From positions 28,885,054 to 28,949,053 of the forward strand of contig NC_092807.1 in assembly GCF_040954645.1 (NCBI RefSeq): DNA of 64,000 nt. The letters run 5' to 3'. This DNA comes from Diabrotica undecimpunctata (lineage: Eukaryota > Arthropoda > Insecta > Coleoptera > Chrysomelidae). Under the pieces are notes generated by a model that was not told the DNA's origin, searched no databases, and worked only from the letters and a program-made list of their open reading frames with translations. Positions 1 through 12,170 of this stretch are shown here, in pieces; the stretch's first letter is position 1; each line of letters opens with the position of its first letter. Made by a program: the position numbers and the translations under genes.

Positions 1-1534
1 TGATAAAGACTTAAAATAAAGTAAAAACATTGGCAAATTTTAAACATTAACTAGGTTTTAATTGTCCCTAACCCACTATTACCATTAGAAGCTATTAAGT
101 GGACACTACTCCTAAAACTTTGTTTACGTTGAAAGCTATGTATCGCCATTTTAAAAAGAGAGACCAAGAAATTTTGTAAATTATATGTTTGCAACTGTGT
201 TTCTTACAAAAACCTTTTGTATGTATATAACTTCTTTATTATTCACTTCTAATGAAGTTAAGAGATAAAATACTGATTCTGAATTTTGTTTAAAAGAAGT
301 GTACCTTTAAACATTTGATTTTCAACTTCTTCAAAGTTACAGTAATTTCAACATCTTTTCAATTCTTGAGTACTTCAATTCCCAAGAGATTTCAGTAATT
401 TTATTTTATTTTTTTCTACGTAGGGCAAACACAACCATGAGATATAATCGAGACTCCATATATTTCAAACTAGGTTGATTTTGATAAAATTGGTTTTTGT
501 TAGGTACAGATAATAATTACCTATGTAGTGCCTTCATAACAGGTAATTCTTATTTTTATGTTACAGCCTTAAAATAAAACATACATTATGTCGAATAAAT
601 TTTGATATATTATTTATTAACAAACGGTTAAAGAAAAACAAATATGTGTTAAAATACGACTCTTTTTTAATTATTGCTTTTCATAGTATATGGACATAAT
701 ATTTTATCTCTTTTTAATGTAAAAGAATCTGGTTCGTTTTGATTGTGCATCTATTATTATATAATACCACATCAAACCAGATTCAGTGACGTACGAGAAG
801 TATGGGCAGAGGAAAGAAAAATACACACAGTTGTAAGAAGTCAGATACCAAAAAATAAAGGAGAAAGTTATGTGCACTTTGCGTTCGGCAATAATGTGCC
901 TGTTGTCTTAAACATCTTCACTTGCAAAAATTTTCACAGTGAGTGTTATCAAATGGTCGTATACTCTTATAAGTACTTTTGTTTGCTTTCTAAGTATTTT
1001 TCATGGACTTTGAATTTGCTAAAATATTGGAAAGTGTCATCGAAAATGCAAATCGAAGAGAAATACGAACCAGAACGAGAAAATACAGCCCATATAGCCC
1101 ATAATGCGACGTAACAGCCCAAGACATGAAGTTACAATCATTGTAACATTTAATTTTAACATTTAATCCTACTATACCAGAATTTCTTTAGTAATACCAA
1201 ATAATTCATTACAACAGAGCTCTTTTACTCAGGGAATAATCAGACTAGAAGTTGTTAAAAGACGATAAAACATTTTTAAATTACTGAGCTTAAAAAATGT
1301 AAAATAAAAGTATTTAGCAAATTAGATCAAATTTGAAGCTGTCATAATTTTAAAAGAAAAATATTCAATCTCGAAAAAAGCAATAACTACCTGCCTACAA
1401 TTTATAGATAGAGTAATATACTCTAACAAGTTAAATTTTTAAACATCCGTTTCGACAACAAAATATTACAATGACTGAACAGATGAATTGACTCAGGTAG
1501 AATTCCACCGAAACCTTTAGGTATTATTGTCGAC
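1..1534. other. AT-rich DNA, no supported gene
   Basis: I see no gene, RNA or element border here. A 123-codon open frame at 743-1114 (+) has no recognisable domain, and its composition looks like translated AT-rich noncoding DNA. I do not support it as a gene. Confidence 0.6.
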
Positions 1535-1711
1535 TTGAGTCATAAACCAATGGATGCTAAAGGTCCAAAGCCAATCGATGCCAAAGAAACCGCAACAGCG
1601 ATTGATGCCAATTGGTACCGCAACAGAATTCGCTGTATATTGTGGCCCGTGAATATTCACGGATGCCAAATGGGAATACTTTTCGTCCAGAAGTCAATTG
1701 GTACTACAAAG

Positions 1712-1712
<1 letters not shown>

Positions 1713-1764
<52 letters not shown>

Positions 1765-1842
1765 CCTGGGTTTGTCGGTCTGATGTAAATAAAACTATTT
1801 CAGATCGACAAACCCAGGAAATAAAAAAGTTTCGTTTTAACA

Positions 1843-1899
<57 letters not shown>

Positions 1900-1913
1900 T
1901 ACATATATACATA

Positions 1914-1944
<31 letters not shown>
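1713..1944. repeat. Two (TA)n microsatellites flanking a 54-bp hairpin
   Basis: TA dinucleotide runs occupy about 1713-1760 and 1845-1944. Between them lies an inverted repeat: CCTGGGTTTGTCGGTCTG at 1765-1782 faces CAGATCGACAAACCCAGG at 1801-1818, with 17 of 18 positions complementary and an 18-nt loop. The open frames across this block (Tyr-Ile repeats) are translations of the microsatellite, not genes. Confidence 0.9.
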
Positions 1945-2404
1945 TGATACGATTAGGGTTTATAGAAAATAATTTATAAGTTATATACTACATAATATTA
2001 GATATAAAAAAGTATTTGATTATTTTAAATAAGTTATATACTAGAGAAATTTATAAAAATATATTTATGTGAGGGCATTTTTAATAAATTAGCATAATAA
2101 TTGTAAAAAGTTGTATTTTAATATTGTAAATATATATAAGTGAGCCATGTGCTTAGGCAACCAAAAATACTCTCGGAGATTGACAGATATTTATACTCTG
2201 AAGTGACGTTTAAGAATATTTACAATATAAAGTGGGTTATAATAATATATTGTTTGAAATGTGTATTTTATTAAATTAGAATGTTAAGTTACTAATTTAA
2301 TTATATATTCTGATCTGAAAAGCCTAAATGTAAACAAAATTATTAATAGAAAAGAATGGAATTCTCTGGATCTCCGGAGATGGCCATGTTTGCGAAATGG
2401 TTTG

Positions 2405-2494
2405 TTCCAGAAAATTCAGACAAGTATTTGATAGAACAAATTGGAACATGATCTATTACCAGATGGTTCTAGAAATCCAAAAAACATATAAATA
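2405..2494 (+). promoter_or_regulatory. Heat-shock-element-like cluster with TATA box
   Basis: A perfect three-unit heat shock element, TTCCAGAAAATTC (TTCnnGAAnnTTC), lies at 2405-2417. A two-unit TTCTAGAA lies at 2467-2474, and TATAAATA at 2487-2494. Such an array upstream of a TATA box is the arrangement HSF recognises in insect heat-shock promoters; LTRs and Helitrons can carry them too. No coding region follows before the LINE, so it is probably a promoter of a mobile element or of noncoding RNA. Function is inferred from spacing only. Confidence 0.45.
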
Positions 2495-2499
2495 CCCGT

Positions 2500-3505
2500 G
2501 ATTTGGATTCAAGATGGCAGTTTTTAGCAGTTTTATCATGAAAGTTAGTTAGAAGATAGATACATTTACTTAGTGAAGTCAATTGTTCAGAGTTTTTAGA
2601 AGTTTTTAGTCAGAAGTCAAGCAGTTTATTATGAAAGTTAGTTAGAGTCAGTGAATCAAATACAAATAGTCCAATAGTTTAATATAGTGAGTTAAATGAA
2701 GATTAAAAATTATGCATATAATTTAATGCACATTTATAATTATACACAAATAATTATTGAAGATAAAAAAAGGTATATTGGAAGAAATTAAATTATATTA
2801 TGGTTGGAGATCAGTATAAATCAACTTATAATAATTGGATATTGGTATATTGAAAAGAAGAATAAATATAAATGCTGTTTGCTGGTTTGGTTGGTGGTGT
2901 ATAGATGCTGGTGAAGAAAAATATATCTTAAATTGGTAGAAGCTGATAATTGAAAAAAGTAATTTCACAAAAAACAAGGATAACTGAAGTACGAAGACAT
3001 TCAGTGGTGATTAGAATCTATATACTTAGTGGAAAATAGTTCATTTAGGCATTCAGTGAAAGAAAGGTACAAAATTTTGTTAATATAATTTAGTTAGTAT
3101 CATAACAATTTCAATTTTGAAGATAGTTTGTTTAAATTTTAGATTGTCTATAGAATTTAATTAGTTTTATAAGAATATCAGTTTAAAGATAGTTTATTTT
3201 AAATTTACATTGACTAGGTTAGATATATATGTGTGTTTCATAATAGTTATAATAAAGATAATTTAAAAAAGTACTTACAAGCTAATTCTTTGAGAACCGC
3301 GATAAAAACCCTATATATTATATTATTAAAAATACTCATTGCTCATCATTCAAACAAAAAACACATCATAACAATATATATATATATACAGATAATAAAT
3401 AAAAACAAAAAAAACGGGAATGTAACTAACATATTACACAAATGGGTAGTGAGAGACTGGCTGAAGATTAGCACCAGATTACCAGGAAGCCCCTTTAAAA
3501 CCCTT
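2500..3505. other. AT-rich stretch downstream of the HSE/TATA cluster
   Basis: No gene recognised. A short phrase, GAAAGTTAGTTAGA, occurs twice (about 2540 and 2632), suggesting an old local duplication. The open frame at 3233-3541 (+) runs into the LINE tail and is not supported. Confidence 0.5.
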
Positions 3506-3549
3506 AAAATTTATTTATTTATTTATTTATTAACGGGATAGCACCCAAT

Positions 3550-6525
3550 TTAATATATACACAAAGTATTACAAGTATTATCTAGTGATATAATAATTAT
3601 AAAGATATAGTAAATGTGTATGAAAAGAATTGGCGATGCAGCTATATAAAAAAAAAAACAAATATTAAAACTATGTAAAGCACATAGCAAATATAATTTA
3701 CATAAAATTACAAAATTTTTTTTTAAACACATTCTACAGACATTTTCCGAAGCGCACAGCAACAAATCAAAGTCTATTCTATTTCCATTTAGAATGATTC
3801 TACTCAGTGGAGAATGCCTATCAAAGTTAGAGCGATGAAATTTAATTGCAAAATTATCAGATGTTCTAACTCTAGAGGGAACATTAACGTCAATTAGAGA
3901 CAGTAGATCATTGCAATTAATTTTTGAATTCCGTAGTTTATGAAGAAACAAAACATCAGCATACATCCGTCTGGAAGATAGCCTAGGAAGGTTTAATGTA
4001 TTTCTAATTTCTGAGTAGGAATGGTCGCTTAAAGGTTTGTGTAATTTAAAACTTAAGTACCTAATGAATTTATTTTGACTTTTTCAAGCTTGGCTATATG
4101 GACTTCATAAGTGGGTGACCAAACGACTGAGCAATACTCAAGAACAGATCTAACTAGGGAAATGTAAATCAGTCTGATGGAATTAATGTTATGCAAACAT
4201 CTAGAGGTTCTAACAATGAAGCCTAACATTTTAAATGCCTGGTTATTCACATAATCAAAATAAGCGCAAAAATTTAGTTTGGAATCTAATTGAACACCTA
4301 GATCTCTTACAGTTGAGACAGCCTTCAGTGGTTCTTCAGCTAATTTGTAATTATAAGAGAGGTTGTTAATTCTTCTACAGAAACTAATAAAGTGACATTT
4401 TCCAACATTAATGCTCATTTGGTTCCAATTGCACCATGCCATAATTTTGTTAATATCAATTTGGAGTTTTTCACAATCTGAGACGTCTTCGATAATTCTA
4501 TAGATTTTTAAATCATCTGAAAATAGCAAAAATTTAGAGTTAATTTGAGATTTAATGTCATTAACAAATATATTAAAAAGGAAAGGCCCTAAGTGGCTTC
4601 CTTGTGGAACACCAGATGTTACGGAGATCTCACTAGATTAAAAGTGTTTAATTTTGTTGTATTCTGCTAGTTAGGTAACTACATAACCAGTTATACAGAT
4701 TGCCTGTAAATCCAATAGTTTTAAGCTTGTTACACAACAATCTATGATTCACAGTGTCGAATGCTTTGGAAAAATCTGTATAAATAGTATCCACCTGTAG
4801 TCTCCTTTTCAAAGCATCAGATATGTATTGCGTAAAAAGTAAAAGATTTGTCGAAGTTGATCTACCTGAAAGAAAACCATGTTGCTCTTCAATTAGTACA
4901 TTGCTTAAAGGTGTTTTAATAGAGTCACATATTATACTCTCTAGTATTTTAGGAATAGAAGAAAGAATGCTTATTGGTCTGTAGTTAGCTATGTTACTCC
5001 TGTCACCTGATTTCTGAATAGGAACAATAAAACTAGAATTTCACAAACTTGGACAAATACCTGAATCAAGTGAATGAAAAAACAGAAAATATAAGGGATG
5101 GGTTAAAGTACATCTACATTTTTTTAATAGTATAGGTGGAATTCCATCTGGCCCAGAGCCCTTATAAATGTCTAAATTGGCTAATTTTTCAAATATGATT
5201 TCAATAGATACATTACAAGAATTTAGACTCACTGTTTTCTTATGCTCTAAGATGGGCTGTATTAAATCATCATTATTTGCTCTGTAAATATTTTTAAAGC
5301 ATTGCGCAAAGCTATTAACGGTATCCGCACCATTATTAAGCATTGTGTTTCCAAAAAACATTGTGTTTGGTAGACCATTATTTTTGCGTTTGCTGTTAAC
5401 AAAATTCCAAAAGTGCTTTACGTTTGAATTAATTCTAGATTCAGTTTGAGTTATATAAATTTCATAACATGACCTGCTTAGTTCTTTGCATTTGGTTCTC
5501 AAGGAAGAGAAAAGTAGATAATCGTCCCAAGAATTTGTTTGTTTATATATCTTATGAGCAATTTTTTTCCTAAATAAAAATGATTTTAGGTCATTAGTCA
5601 TCCAACGAGGAAATTTGGGATTTTTTAATCTTGTACTTGGTATTGAACAATTGACAACAAACTGCAATATGGAGTAGAACAGTTCCGTGGCTTCGTTAAT
5701 ATCTCTGCAAATAGCTAAAACTTTCTCCCAGGAGATACTAGCAAGATACATATTAAGAGCAACATAGTCTCCTCTCCTAAAATTGAAGGCAAAACTATTA
5801 TATTGAAGCTTGGGCATATTATCTTTTATAGCTAAAGAAATTGATAACGCAGGATGATAACGATCACAAGGCAATAAATAATCGTTAGCAATTTCAACTG
5901 TTACATTTTCATTATCATTTGCAAAAACTAGGTCAAGTAAAACTCCGTTGCAATTTGTGATTTGATTGAGCTGAAATAGGTTATGAAATGCAAAAGTATC
6001 AACTAAAGTATCAGTAGCAGTGTTACTATTATTACTAAAGACACCTCTTTCATCATGGTACCATTCGCTGTTTGGTAGATTGTAGTCTCCTGTTAGAATG
6101 AACTTGTGTTCAGGAAAATTGTTACAGACTAAACTAATACAATGATTCTCATAGCATATTAAGGCTGAATTGGGCGGAAGATAAACTGTACCAAGTATAT
6201 AGCATTGATTTAGAGTGCAAACTTCGACAAACAGTTCCTCCAAGTGAACATGTGATAATAGAATAGACCTCGATGAGTAACATTTTTTAACTGCAATAAG
6301 GACACCCCCTCCAATTACTTTAACACTCTTTAATGGAAAGCGGTCCTTTCGATATATATTAAAATCTAAAAGTCCCAATTCGTCACTACTGATACCATCA
6401 CACAACCACGACTCAGTAAATATAAGCACATCATAGTCAGTTGTAGCAGCACTTTCTTCAAGAGCACCAAGCTTGGTTCTAATTCCTCTAACATTCTGAT
6501 AATATACTGTTAGTTCATTAGACAC
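3550..6525 (-). pseudogene. LINE ORF2: AP-endonuclease plus reverse transcriptase, broken
   Basis: The first ~230 residues are an APE-like endonuclease (YYQNVRGIRTKL at the start, FTESWL with the catalytic Glu, GDYNLP, a late DRYHPAL in place of the usual SDH). RT motifs follow: GPDGIPP near 5150, IVPIQKSGDRSNIANYRPIS near 4990, and the catalytic LFSDDLKIY near 4520, with Ser in place of the common Ala. Lesions: an in-frame TGA just after CPSL near 5040, where a Trp codon is expected; a frameshift plus TAA near 4640-4650; and a frameshift near 4075. The C-terminal stretch 3966-3550 (YADVLFLHKL...VPSR) is typical of this LINE group. Confidence 0.85.
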
Positions 6526-6548
6526 AATGTGGGAGGTACCCCTGGAAT

Positions 6549-7052
6549 TCAGTTTTTTTTCTGGATTACTATTTTTGGTACGCCGCGAATGTACCTAATG
6601 GTAAGATTTTCTTCACCTTTTGAAACCCTATCTGCCAAATTAGTACAAAGTTCACTAAGGTATTTTCTCTGTAGATAGGTGGAATCGGAGCTAATCTTAA
6701 TATTGGATGCAGCAAGTTTATTTTTATTTTTTAAAATTGATAGTGCTACATTCTTATTTTCAAGGACTACTTTAAGTGGACGTGACATATTATTCTTGAT
6801 ATTACCAAGTCTAATGACTTTTTTAACTTGAATATTGGGATTGATCACGCTTAAAGTTTGTTTAACTTTCTTCATATCTTCTTCAATTCTTGCTGGTGCT
6901 GTGCTAGAGTTGGTTTCATGGAGGTTATAAATAATAATATTATTTTCACGGAATTTACGTTCCTCCACTTCCTGGATGATGGTGTCAAGATCTGTGGCTT
7001 TGTTATCTCTAAGCAGTTCTAGTGAGCTAATTTTATCAATAAGTTGTTCCAC
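6549..7052 (-). pseudogene. LINE ORF1, coiled-coil and RNA-binding part
   Basis: About 167 codons that continue the PHD piece after a frameshift. The first ~40 residues are heptad-like and charged (coiled coil). They are followed by a compact region containing ENNIIIYNLHE and VIRLGN, which resembles the RRM-like fold of LINE ORF1 proteins (RNP1/RNP2-like hydrophobic strands), and then a basic C-terminal tail. The expected role is RNA binding in the retrotransposition RNP. There is no ATG at the upstream edge, which agrees with this being the second half of a longer ORF1. Confidence 0.65.
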
Positions 7053-7059
7053 CTTTTGT

Positions 7060-7230
7060 TCAAGAGCAAAATCCGCAAAAAAGTTTAAGGACTCTTCTGC
7101 CCTTCAACTCCAACACCCTGATTTCTGATGCTGTCAGATTGGCACATTGATGATGAATATTCTGATTGCAACCATCACAAACCCAATATTCACCACCCTT
7201 GACATCCAACAAACATTTTGTGCATGACAT
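7060..7230 (-). pseudogene. LINE ORF1, N-terminal PHD-like zinc finger
   Basis: Starts with ATG at 7230 and runs 56 codons to TGA at 7062-7060. Cys/His spacing is C-x2-C, C-x2-C, H-x3-C, C-x2-C (SCTKC, VCDGC, HHQC, FCGFC), a PHD-type cross-brace finger. In CR1-group LINEs such fingers open ORF1 and are thought to act in nucleic-acid binding or RNP assembly. The frame closes just where the coiled-coil part begins in the next frame, so one frameshift near 7060 splits ORF1. Confidence 0.75.
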
Positions 7231-7490
7231 ATTTAAAAATTTTTAGATCAACTACTGGCCTATCTTCTAAATATATTATTTGTAGAAGTACTGATAACTT
7301 TTTATGAAGAGTACTTAAGTTTTTGTTAAACTCAATTAGGAGAATATGTGCTTCTAATTGCAAATAAATGCAATTTCTGGAACATTCACTAATAAATATG
7401 AAAAATAACTTACAGATTAATAGGGTCTGAACTTTTACGGGTTTTTTGATACCAAACAACACATTAATCACTAATAAATATCACTTAAAT

Positions 7491-8925
7491 TGTACATCAT
7501 TAACAGAGCAGAAAAATATGTCTTTACGCCAGTAAATATGTTATAGTTACGCCAGTAAAAATGTGTCAAGATAGCTGGCAGTTAATGTCACAAATACTAC
7601 TACAGCCTCATAACCAAACAATAACAGACATGGGGCCTATGATAAGAAGAAGATAAAGAAAAAGAAGAATCCTTTATTGCCGATGTACGGTTTTGGAGCA
7701 GAATACGTTAGTTACGGAAAATAACCTTTGTCGCTTTCATTTTCTTTTTTAATTTATGCTTTTTAGTTCCTACTGTATTTAATTCAAGTGCACGATATGT
7801 AAACTCTTCACTACTATGTAGACTTTTTATTATTTTTCAACAGATAAATTTTCAAACTTGCATTTCTTGCAAAGCAAATATTATTTACACTAAATATTAT
7901 ACACTAAAATTGTATGCTTTTTACAAGCTTTTTTAAATTTATACAAGATAAAAAAAGTTCACACTGTTTTGTATTGTATCTGACTTTATTACAAGATAAT
8001 ATATTGCTGGCATTTTCCATGCTCACAATTACTAACAAACATTTGGAAATCATCTCAGTATAGATAGGGTAACTGTTGGTATAATAAAAATGCGAGCGAA
8101 GAGGCTTATTTCGCGTCGTGTAATAAATTATACTTTTAAAATTTGGTGTTTCCTGTTCAAAAACAAACTAATAATCCCGAAAGAAGTGAGGTTTGATGTA
8201 ATTTATTTGCATAATGATGTCAAAGATTTATGTATTCTGCAAAAATAGTGATGTGGTTTTTGTTTTCATTAAATTTAGTGTATAAAAAGTGATTATTATT
8301 AATTTTTATATTTTTATAATAATATCGAGCCAGGAGATGTTTATCCATACTATTCTGAATTATCAACCACTGAACTGATTTTATTGAAATCTTGCCAAAT
8401 TGTATTGTTTGGTTCAACTTAATATTCTTTATCTCGAAGAATATATAATATAATATATATAATATAAGCCAAATAGTATCTTGAGTCTGAATTCACCTCT
8501 CAACTTAAAAAAATTGCTGGCTTTGAAGACTATACGCCGAAAGCTATCTCTTCCGAATCTCAATCTTCTCTCTAACTTACTCTTAACTGCTACTACCACT
8601 TTACACTATATTTCCATGACAAAAACGAATAACGTACAACAAAATAGTAACGAATTTGAAGAAAAATCCGGACTCAAATAATAACAGACTCTTCCGCGGT
8701 CCATCGACGAGTGACATCATTCGCCCAACCCGATATAAATAAAACATAAACGAAAAAAATCTTGTTTATTTTACTCGTAAAATCTCTAAAAGGCGGAATA
8801 AACATCAAGAGAAATACCAATCTGTCTTATATAAACAAACTAAAAATGTTTATATTATCAATCCCAGCGACGCAAAAGGATTGAGAATATTTTTCGGTGT
8901 TTTAACATATACGATAGGAAATAGA
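7491..8925. other. AT-rich DNA, no supported gene
   Basis: No family recognised on either strand. The short open frames at 8220-8417 (-) and 8481-8681 (+) have no domain and I do not support them. Confidence 0.55.
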
Positions 8926-8927
8926 AA

Positions 8928-9310
8928 TGCTACAACGTTTCCGTGTTTATTACGTGTAGTGTCCATGATATTTTCCACATTCTTCGATAACACCATATCT
9001 CAAAGCTGGCAAGTCTTATTTCAGTTGCGTCCGTAACTGTCCAGGCTTTAACTCCATATAAAAGAGTAAAGCGTACGTAGCATTTCAAGATTCTAGTTCT
9101 AATTTATATTTCCAGTTTACCATTGCATATTACTGCTTTCGTCTTATTAACAGCGCTTCTACCTATCTCAATTCGTCGTTTTATTTTAAGGCTGGGGTCC
9201 CATTGTTCATTTAGCTCACATCCCAAGTAATTGTATCTGGGTACTTTTTCTAAAGCTCTTCCTTTAACGTAGATTGTTTCGTCTTCAGTCTTGTTCTTAC
9301 TGACAATCAT
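8928..9310 (-). mobile_element. RTE-like LINE fragment (RT thumb and C-terminus)
   Basis: On the minus strand the frame contains PRYNYLGCELNEQWDPSLKI and, after one in-frame TAA near 9103, LLYGVKAWTVTD and FEIWCYRRMWKISWTLHV. These are the post-palm motifs of insect 'endonuclease-reverse transcriptase' LINEs (RTE-like; Y-L-G, L-L-Y-G-x-x-x-W, R-R-x-x-x-I-x-W). It is truncated on both sides, so only the C-terminal third of RT remains. Confidence 0.75.
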
Positions 9311-9430
9311 GATTTTTTGTTTTTTTTTTTGTTTTTGTTTAACATATTTGACCCCACTTAAATGCCAATATCGTGTGGACTTAACACATTTTGAGAACCA
9401 CTGTGTTCTAGTCTACAATGTTCCTTTTTA

Positions 9431-9678
9431 ATGAGCAAAGAATTTAATATTAAAATCTATATTTGCATTTTGTAAGCGTCCTCCAACACGTACAATTCCA
9501 GAGGAGTCTAAAAAAGGATCACTACGGAGCAATTTCTTGTCTAATACGAGTTCTTTTTTAATAATCGTGGTATATCTTTTGCAAAATATTTTTCCTGAAT
9601 AGTTTTAATAACGAAATCATGAGCGTTCGAAATTTCTTTACGTGTAAAGGTACCCTTAATTTTTTCATTACGTTTCGT
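9431..9678 (-). pseudogene. BEL/Pao integrase N-terminal region, fragment
   Basis: Minus-strand translation gives a helix ending in VIKTIQEKYF, then, after a stop and a frameshift, LDSSGIVRVGGRLQNANI. That is the diagnostic lead-in to the H2C2 zinc-binding region of BEL/Pao integrases. It lies on the same strand as an RNase H fragment at 12205-12530 and reads as the downstream part of the same LTR element, now split by the mariner insertion. Described as an inactive remnant only. Confidence 0.7.
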
Positions 9679-10067
9679 ATTATACAGTGCATTCATAAAG
9701 TGTCTATTATCTCGTGAAACGGTCTATTATCTCATGACTTAATTATTTTTAGAGTTAAAGCTCTGACAGGTCGATTTTTGTTTTTGTTTTTTAACCTTTT
9801 TGGAAAAAAAAAATACCTTTCACCCCCACTACCTTAGCAGGTGCAACGTCATCGTTAATTTTTTTAAATTGAAAAGATTTTATCTATAAAATTTAAAGCC
9901 CATATTTTTCTGAATAAAACGGTACCAAACTCATCACATTCAAATTTCAGTATACAGAGTGTAAAGGAAACCAGCGCTCGCATTTCTTGAAATTTAATTC
10001 AAAATTTATGTTAAAAAGAAAATTATTAAAGAAGTCATTTCGTATTAAAGACAAATAAATAACATAA

Positions 10068-10156
10068 TTACAACAAATGCTCGAATTGAGCTCCTTGGTT
10101 TAATTGACAGTATCCAAGACGTCCAAGGAATTCTTGGGTTACGTTTGACAACATCA
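10068..10156 (-). pseudogene. Mariner-like transposase, extreme C-terminus
   Basis: The minus frame ends ...EFLGRLGYCQLNQGAQFEHL-L-stop. The pattern R-x-x-x-C-x-x-x-x-G-x-Q/H-F-E-H-L-L followed by stop is a signature ending of insect mariner transposases of the DUF4817/SETMAR-like group. It matches the catalytic fragment on the far side of the nested LINE. Confidence 0.75.
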
Positions 10157-10166
10157 CTATAATCAC
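10157..10166. repeat. Target-site duplication, left copy (partner 11829-11838)
   Basis: CTATAATCAC at 10157-10166 recurs exactly at 11829-11838, directly bordering both ends of the nested LINE. Its sequence belongs to the mariner on both sides. Confidence 0.85.
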
Positions 10167-11828
10167 CTCCTCCTCCTCTAACCTTTATCCTTCGTAAAGA
10201 TGTGGTGACGTTATGGTATTTGACGAATGTTTGCTATCCATTCTTCTCTCTTCTGGGACCGGTGTGCTGTCTCAGACAGAGAGTAATCGGTAGCGCACTT
10301 TATTTGGGTTCTTTTACCATCTAACTTGCCTTCAATCACCAACCTCTTCATGCTTTCCATTTGTCTGATAATGTGTCCAAAGTACCTCAATATATTTTGG
10401 TTGATGATTGTGGTAATCCTAGTATTGATGTCGAATTCTGTCAATATTATGACATTTGTGCGATGTGCTGTCCAGGGTGTGCGCATTATTCTACGATATA
10501 CCCACATTTCAAAGGTCATTATACGTCGTTTCTGACGCGTAGGTAGCGATAGGAAAGATAAGCGTCCGTACTAGGCGCGGTTTCGTATTCCTGGTTATGT
10601 CCGTATCTTTCCAGATTTTAGTAAGTTTGACCGTTACTGATCTGGCAATTGTAAGACGTATCTCTTTTTCGCATCGACCATTGTTTGTGATAACAGAACC
10701 TAAATAATTAAAACGGCTTACTACCTCAAACCCTAGCGGGCGTTTCGTATTTTCGGCTGTTTATTTCTAATTCAATCGATTATCATTACCTTCGTCTTCT
10801 GTACATTAATTTTAAGTCCATATTGACGACTAATAGTATCTAGTCTGCTCATGATGTATTCAAGGTCATTTGTTGATGATGCTAGTACTAAAGTGTCGTC
10901 AGCATAGCGGAGATTGCTGATTTTTCGGCCTCTGACTGATATTCCTCCTTGCCATCCGTCGAATACAATGCGCATTATGTGTTCGCTATATATATATTGA
11001 AAAACGTGGGAGAGATAATACATCCTTGACGAATACCGGCTTTTAGTTTAAAATTATCAGAGTATATGTTGTTGACTCTTACGTTTGCTGTGTTGTTGAT
11101 ATACAGTTGTTTCAGTAGGTATATTAGAGATTCGGGGGTACCCATTTCTCTCAGTATTCCCCACATTTTATGCCACTTTACATTATAGAAAGCTTTCGAG
11201 TAGTCGACGAAGCACAAATATGTTTCTAGATTAAATTCTCTAGATTTTACTATAATTTGTCTAAGATGGAGAATTTGTTCTCGTGTGCCTCTTTCAGGGA
11301 CAAATCCACATTGTTCTTGTGGGATCTGTGGTAGAAGTATTAATTTTAATCACTCGTTAATTATAGTTAGCAGAACTTTACTTGCGTGGGAGATCAGGGT
11401 TATAGTGCGGTAGTTATTACAGTCAGTTGGTGAGCCTTTCTTATAAATGGGTATGAAAGTGAGATTACACCAATCATTTGGCCATTGTCCTGAGTTCCAG
11501 ATTTCATTACACAGTTTGAACATTACTTCAATTCCTATGTCTTCCATTTCTTTAAGTGCTTCCGTCGTGATTCGGTCTTCTCCTTAAGATTTTCCAATTT
11601 TTATTTTTTTATTGCGGTTTCTATTTCCGATTTTAAAATATGTGGTTCCTTTTTGTCATTTATTTCTTCTAGATTCACGTCTTCATGGTCACTATGAAAC
11701 AACATTTTACTATATTGTTTCCATGTCGCTGCTATGTCCTCTGGATTGGTGATGATCGTTCCCAAGTCATCTTTAATTATCTGCGTTTTTGGTTTGAACT
11801 CTTTAACTTTTCTGTTGTTGTTTAATAA
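10167..11828 (-). mobile_element. RTE-like LINE, 5' truncated, nested in the mariner
   Basis: Minus strand, 1662 bp. In order: linker (DLGTIITNPEDIAATWKQYS), GEDRITTEALKEMEDIG, RT motif 2 (IYKKGSPTDCNNYRTITLIS), VDYSKAFYNVKWHKMW, GIRQGCIISPTFFNIY, catalytic LRYADDTLVLASS, then the thumb and C-terminus (MWVYRRIMRTPWTAHRTN). The endonuclease is absent (5' truncation), and the 3' end is a GGA-rich tail. Frameshifts break it into four open pieces and YNV replaces the usual FDxV. The direct repeat CTATAATCAC at both borders marks target-primed insertion. Confidence 0.85.
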
Positions 11829-11838
11829 CTATAATCAC

Positions 11839-12170
11839 AAATAACCCCAAATCCAAATAGAAACGTTCATCTGATTCAAATCTTGCAGCCTAGCAGGCCA
11901 TTCAATGTGACCGCGTCGTCCAATCCAGCGATTGCGAAAAGTTGTATTTAGACTTTTTCTAACCACTACAGCATATTGTGGACTGCTGTATCCTGATGAA
12001 ACCAAATGGTCGGATCTATTTGACCAGGATTACTGATATCTGGAAAGGTTGCGGTTAAAAATGGAACTACGTAGGTTTGCAAAATCTCTAAATACCTTTT
12101 ACCCGTCACAGTACTATAAAAAAAATACGGTCCTACATTGGTATTTCTAATAATCCCAGCCAATAAATTT
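11839..12170 (-). pseudogene. Mariner-like transposase, catalytic DDE region
   Basis: Minus frame: MAGIIRNTNVGPYFFYSTVT, GKRYLEILQTYVVPFL, WFHQDTAVHN (second catalytic Asp) and RWIGRRGHIEWPARLQDLNQ, ending in WIWGYL. This is the standard block order of mariner transposases; the usual S/P-P-D-L (third acidic residue) is here L-Q-D-L. The N-terminal HTH region and the first Asp are absent. The frame stops exactly at the LINE insertion point. Confidence 0.8.

Larger units (their letters stand above)
3511..7490 (-). mobile_element. CR1-like non-LTR retrotransposon, near full length, decayed
   Basis: The minus strand reads 5' to 3': PHD-finger ORF1 start (7230), rest of ORF1 (to 6549), endonuclease and reverse transcriptase ORF2 (6525-3550), then a short AAAT-repeat 3' tail at 3511-3533. 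This order, a simple-repeat tail in place of poly(A), and an ORF1 beginning with a PHD-like zinc finger point to the CR1/L2/Daphne group of the Jockey superfamily. Clade assignment needs a tree. The 5' end is not sharply defined; I place it near 7490. At least four lesions are visible, so this copy cannot move by itself. Confidence 0.85.

Noticed and set aside
743..1114. 123-codon frame starting MCIYYYIIPH
   Set aside because: No domain, AT-driven composition, no splice or promoter context.
1535..1979. Open frames with long Tyr-Ile runs on both strands
   Set aside because: They are translations of TA microsatellites.
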